A stretch of DNA of 22,133 nucleotides from a virus: the IMG/VR virus record IMGVR_UViG_3300017775_000642, positions 1 to 22,133 of that record; one strand, 5' to 3'. Below the pieces are notes generated by a model. The model ran no database searches, was not told where the DNA came from, and was given only the letters and a program-made list of their open reading frames with translations. Positions within the stretch are counted from its first letter, which is position 1. Each line of letters opens with the position of its first letter. The translations under genes were made by a program, and so were the position numbers. Shown here piece after piece: positions 21,222 to 22,133 of this stretch.

Positions 21222-21467
21222 ATGGATTTTGAAACAACGCTCTCAAATTCAGAAAAGCGAAGTCTGCTTGAGCAAGCCATTGCTGACGTAGAGTCACAGG
21301 TTCGCAGACTGTCATGGACGATTGGCACCGACCCCGACGACCTATCTGCTTCTTATACCGCACCCGCTGCGACCCCAACCGACGATTATGTGTTGGAACA
21401 CAAACTGGAAGATGTTTGCACCCGACTCACTAATCTAAAAACAGAACGTGACGCCGTACCCTCGTAA
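21222..21467 (+). CDS. Small protein with RLSW-G-DPDDL motif, paralog B
   Basis: 81 residues; AGGGA about 6 nt before the ATG. MDFETTLSNSEKRSLLEQAI is followed by ADVESQVRRLSWTIGTDPDD, then LSASYTAPA and EHKLEDVCTRLTNLKTERDA. Compared with the gene at 19453, the shared positions are the MDF start, the IAD-x-E helix, RLSW-x-x-G-x-DPDDL-x-A-x-Y-x-APA, and the LED helix. A 15-nt identity, cgaccccgacgacct, persists at the DPDDL codons. The two copies bracket four unrelated small genes in the same operon. Function unknown. Confidence 0.75.
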   Translation: MDFETTLSNSEKRSLLEQAIADVESQVRRLSWTIGTDPDDLSASYTAPAATPTDDYVLEHKLEDVCTRLTNLKTERDAVPS

Positions 21468-21482
21468 CGAGTCCTTTACTGA

Positions 21483-21488
21483 TAATCT
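21483..21488 (+). promoter_or_regulatory. Candidate -10 (TAATCT) for a leaderless oxygenase mRNA
   Basis: TAATCT, inside CTGATAATCT, ends 6 nt before the ATG at 21495, and no good Shine-Dalgarno precedes that ATG. Third example of this arrangement in the window. Confidence 0.35.
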
Positions 21489-21494
21489 GGATTG

Positions 21495-22133
21495 ATGGGT
21501 TCCGTATTTGAAATGCCGATGATTGACGGTTCCGACTGTCAATCTATCTCTGATCTTGAACTGCACAACTATGGCAGTGGCATTGTCTTGTTCAAAAACG
21601 CCATTGATGTTGATCAAAAATCGGTTCTTCCTTATTTGGACGAACGGGTTACATTTGCTGATTGCGGTATCAAAGTTATAGAAGAAAACGGAGATCGTTG
21701 GGCCGAAGACTTTTTGGGCAACGTAGTCGAAGGCGGCTTAGAAATGCTGTCCGAACAGGCACTCCGTTTAGGGTCTGATGCGGACAACATGCCCGTACAG
21801 GACGACACTCCTGAACCGGTTGCTGATTTCTTCCAATCCTGTGAAGAAGTCATATACAAATCTCTTATTAGATACATCGACATGCATCCAATGATTTTGA
21901 ATACCCTTTGGTGGAAAAACCGTGGTCACATTCTTAAGTACAGTTCCAACGGTATCCTTGGGGAACACAACGATAACGACACCAACTTTCGCGTTATAGA
22001 CGGTCAGCGATATTTTACGCTCAGACCGCAAGCCATCTATCAAGTTTTAGCCTGCATCGTCTATTTGTACGACGAATACGAAGGGGGAGAAATGTACTTC
22101 CCCTACGCCGATGTTGTTTTTTTTACTGTTACC
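21495..22133 (+). CDS. Prolyl-4-hydroxylase-like 2OG-Fe(II) oxygenase, partial (runs off right edge)
   Basis: 213 codons are open from the ATG at 21495 to the edge; the C-terminus is missing. The N-terminal part includes NYGSGIVLFKNAIDVDQKSV. The catalytic half shows LKYSSNGILGEHNDND, in which H-x-D (HND) is the first pair of iron ligands, then QAIYQVLACIVYLYDEYEGG followed by EMYFPYADV. The LY(D/N)-x-x-YEGGE-x-x-FP string is the hallmark of prolyl-4-hydroxylase-type oxygenases. The distal His and the 2OG Arg/Lys lie beyond the edge. The preferred start is uncertain; an ATG at 21513 is possible. It is the third 2OG-Fe(II) oxygenase in the window and belongs to a different branch from the two PhyH proteins. 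Confidence 0.82.
   Translation, partial: MGSVFEMPMIDGSDCQSISDLELHNYGSGIVLFKNAIDVDQKSVLPYLDERVTFADCGIKVIEENGDRWAEDFLGNVVEGGLEMLSEQALRLGSDADNMPVQDDTPEPVADFFQSCEEVIYKSLIRYIDMHPMILNTLWWKNRGHILKYSSNGILGEHNDNDTNFRVIDGQRYFTLRPQAIYQVLACIVYLYDEYEGGEMYFPYADVVFFTVT

Noticed and set aside
1-22133. Search for tRNA genes, CRISPR arrays, IS elements, integrase and att sites
   Set aside because: No cloverleaf-like sequence, regularly spaced direct repeats, transposase/integrase motifs or terminal inverted repeats were seen by eye.

Overview
The window looks like a contiguous piece of an actinobacteriophage genome, probably from a marine or aquatic actinobacterial host. Three things support this. There is a canonical WhiB-like Fe-S regulator (family confined to Actinobacteria and their phages). 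There is an actinophage-type head-associated polyprotein carrying the DGHHRW ParB-like module. There is also a small r1t-type holin. Genes are tightly packed with ATGA/TAATG overlaps, there is no stretch over 300 bp without a gene, base composition is moderate, and no rRNA, tRNA, IS element or CRISPR array was seen. The host assignment is inference.

Layout. (1) 1-5541, minus strand: one long operon reading leftward: HTH protein, metallophosphoesterase, WhiB-like protein, small-terminase-like HTH protein, ribbon-helix-helix-like protein, a 44-residue membrane protein, an 838-residue ParB-like/metallopeptidase protein, a 46-residue protein, and the first codons of an IMP dehydrogenase/GMP reductase that leaves the window. 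(2) 5640-7838: small genes on alternating strands (winged-helix regulator, hypotheticals, coiled-coil proteins, a BppU/Ig-like structural protein). (3) 7906-12644: a glycan/small-molecule modification island built as two convergent operons: methyltransferase, coiled-coil protein, PhyH dioxygenase and GT2 glycosyltransferase on plus; lectin/lyase-like protein, methyltransferase, polysaccharide deacetylase and a second PhyH dioxygenase on minus. (4) 12662-19275, minus strand: r1t-like holin, a bitopic coiled-coil membrane protein, a giant 1671-residue lipoprotein, a three-TM protein and a staphylococcal-type nuclease: an envelope/lysis-like block. (5) 19453-22133, plus strand: six small or unknown proteins, including two paralogs, followed by a prolyl-4-hydroxylase-like 2OG-Fe(II) oxygenase cut by the right edge.

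The most unusual object is the giant lipoprotein (13493-18508). It has a lipobox, a Thr-rich stalk, a papain-like Cys/His/Asp domain, then more than 1200 residues without any lysine, very rich in Glu/Asp/Trp, with six copies of a ~35-residue repeat centred on EEWPEDWGPSP, and a PPC-like C-terminus. It sits just downstream of the holin and I know of no described system that it matches.

Regulatory reading. Three genes without a Shine-Dalgarno have a TANNNT box ending 6-7 nt before the start codon, as expected for leaderless actinobacterial transcripts. Two other rightward operons share the 9-mer ATTATGCTA about 40 nt before the start codon.
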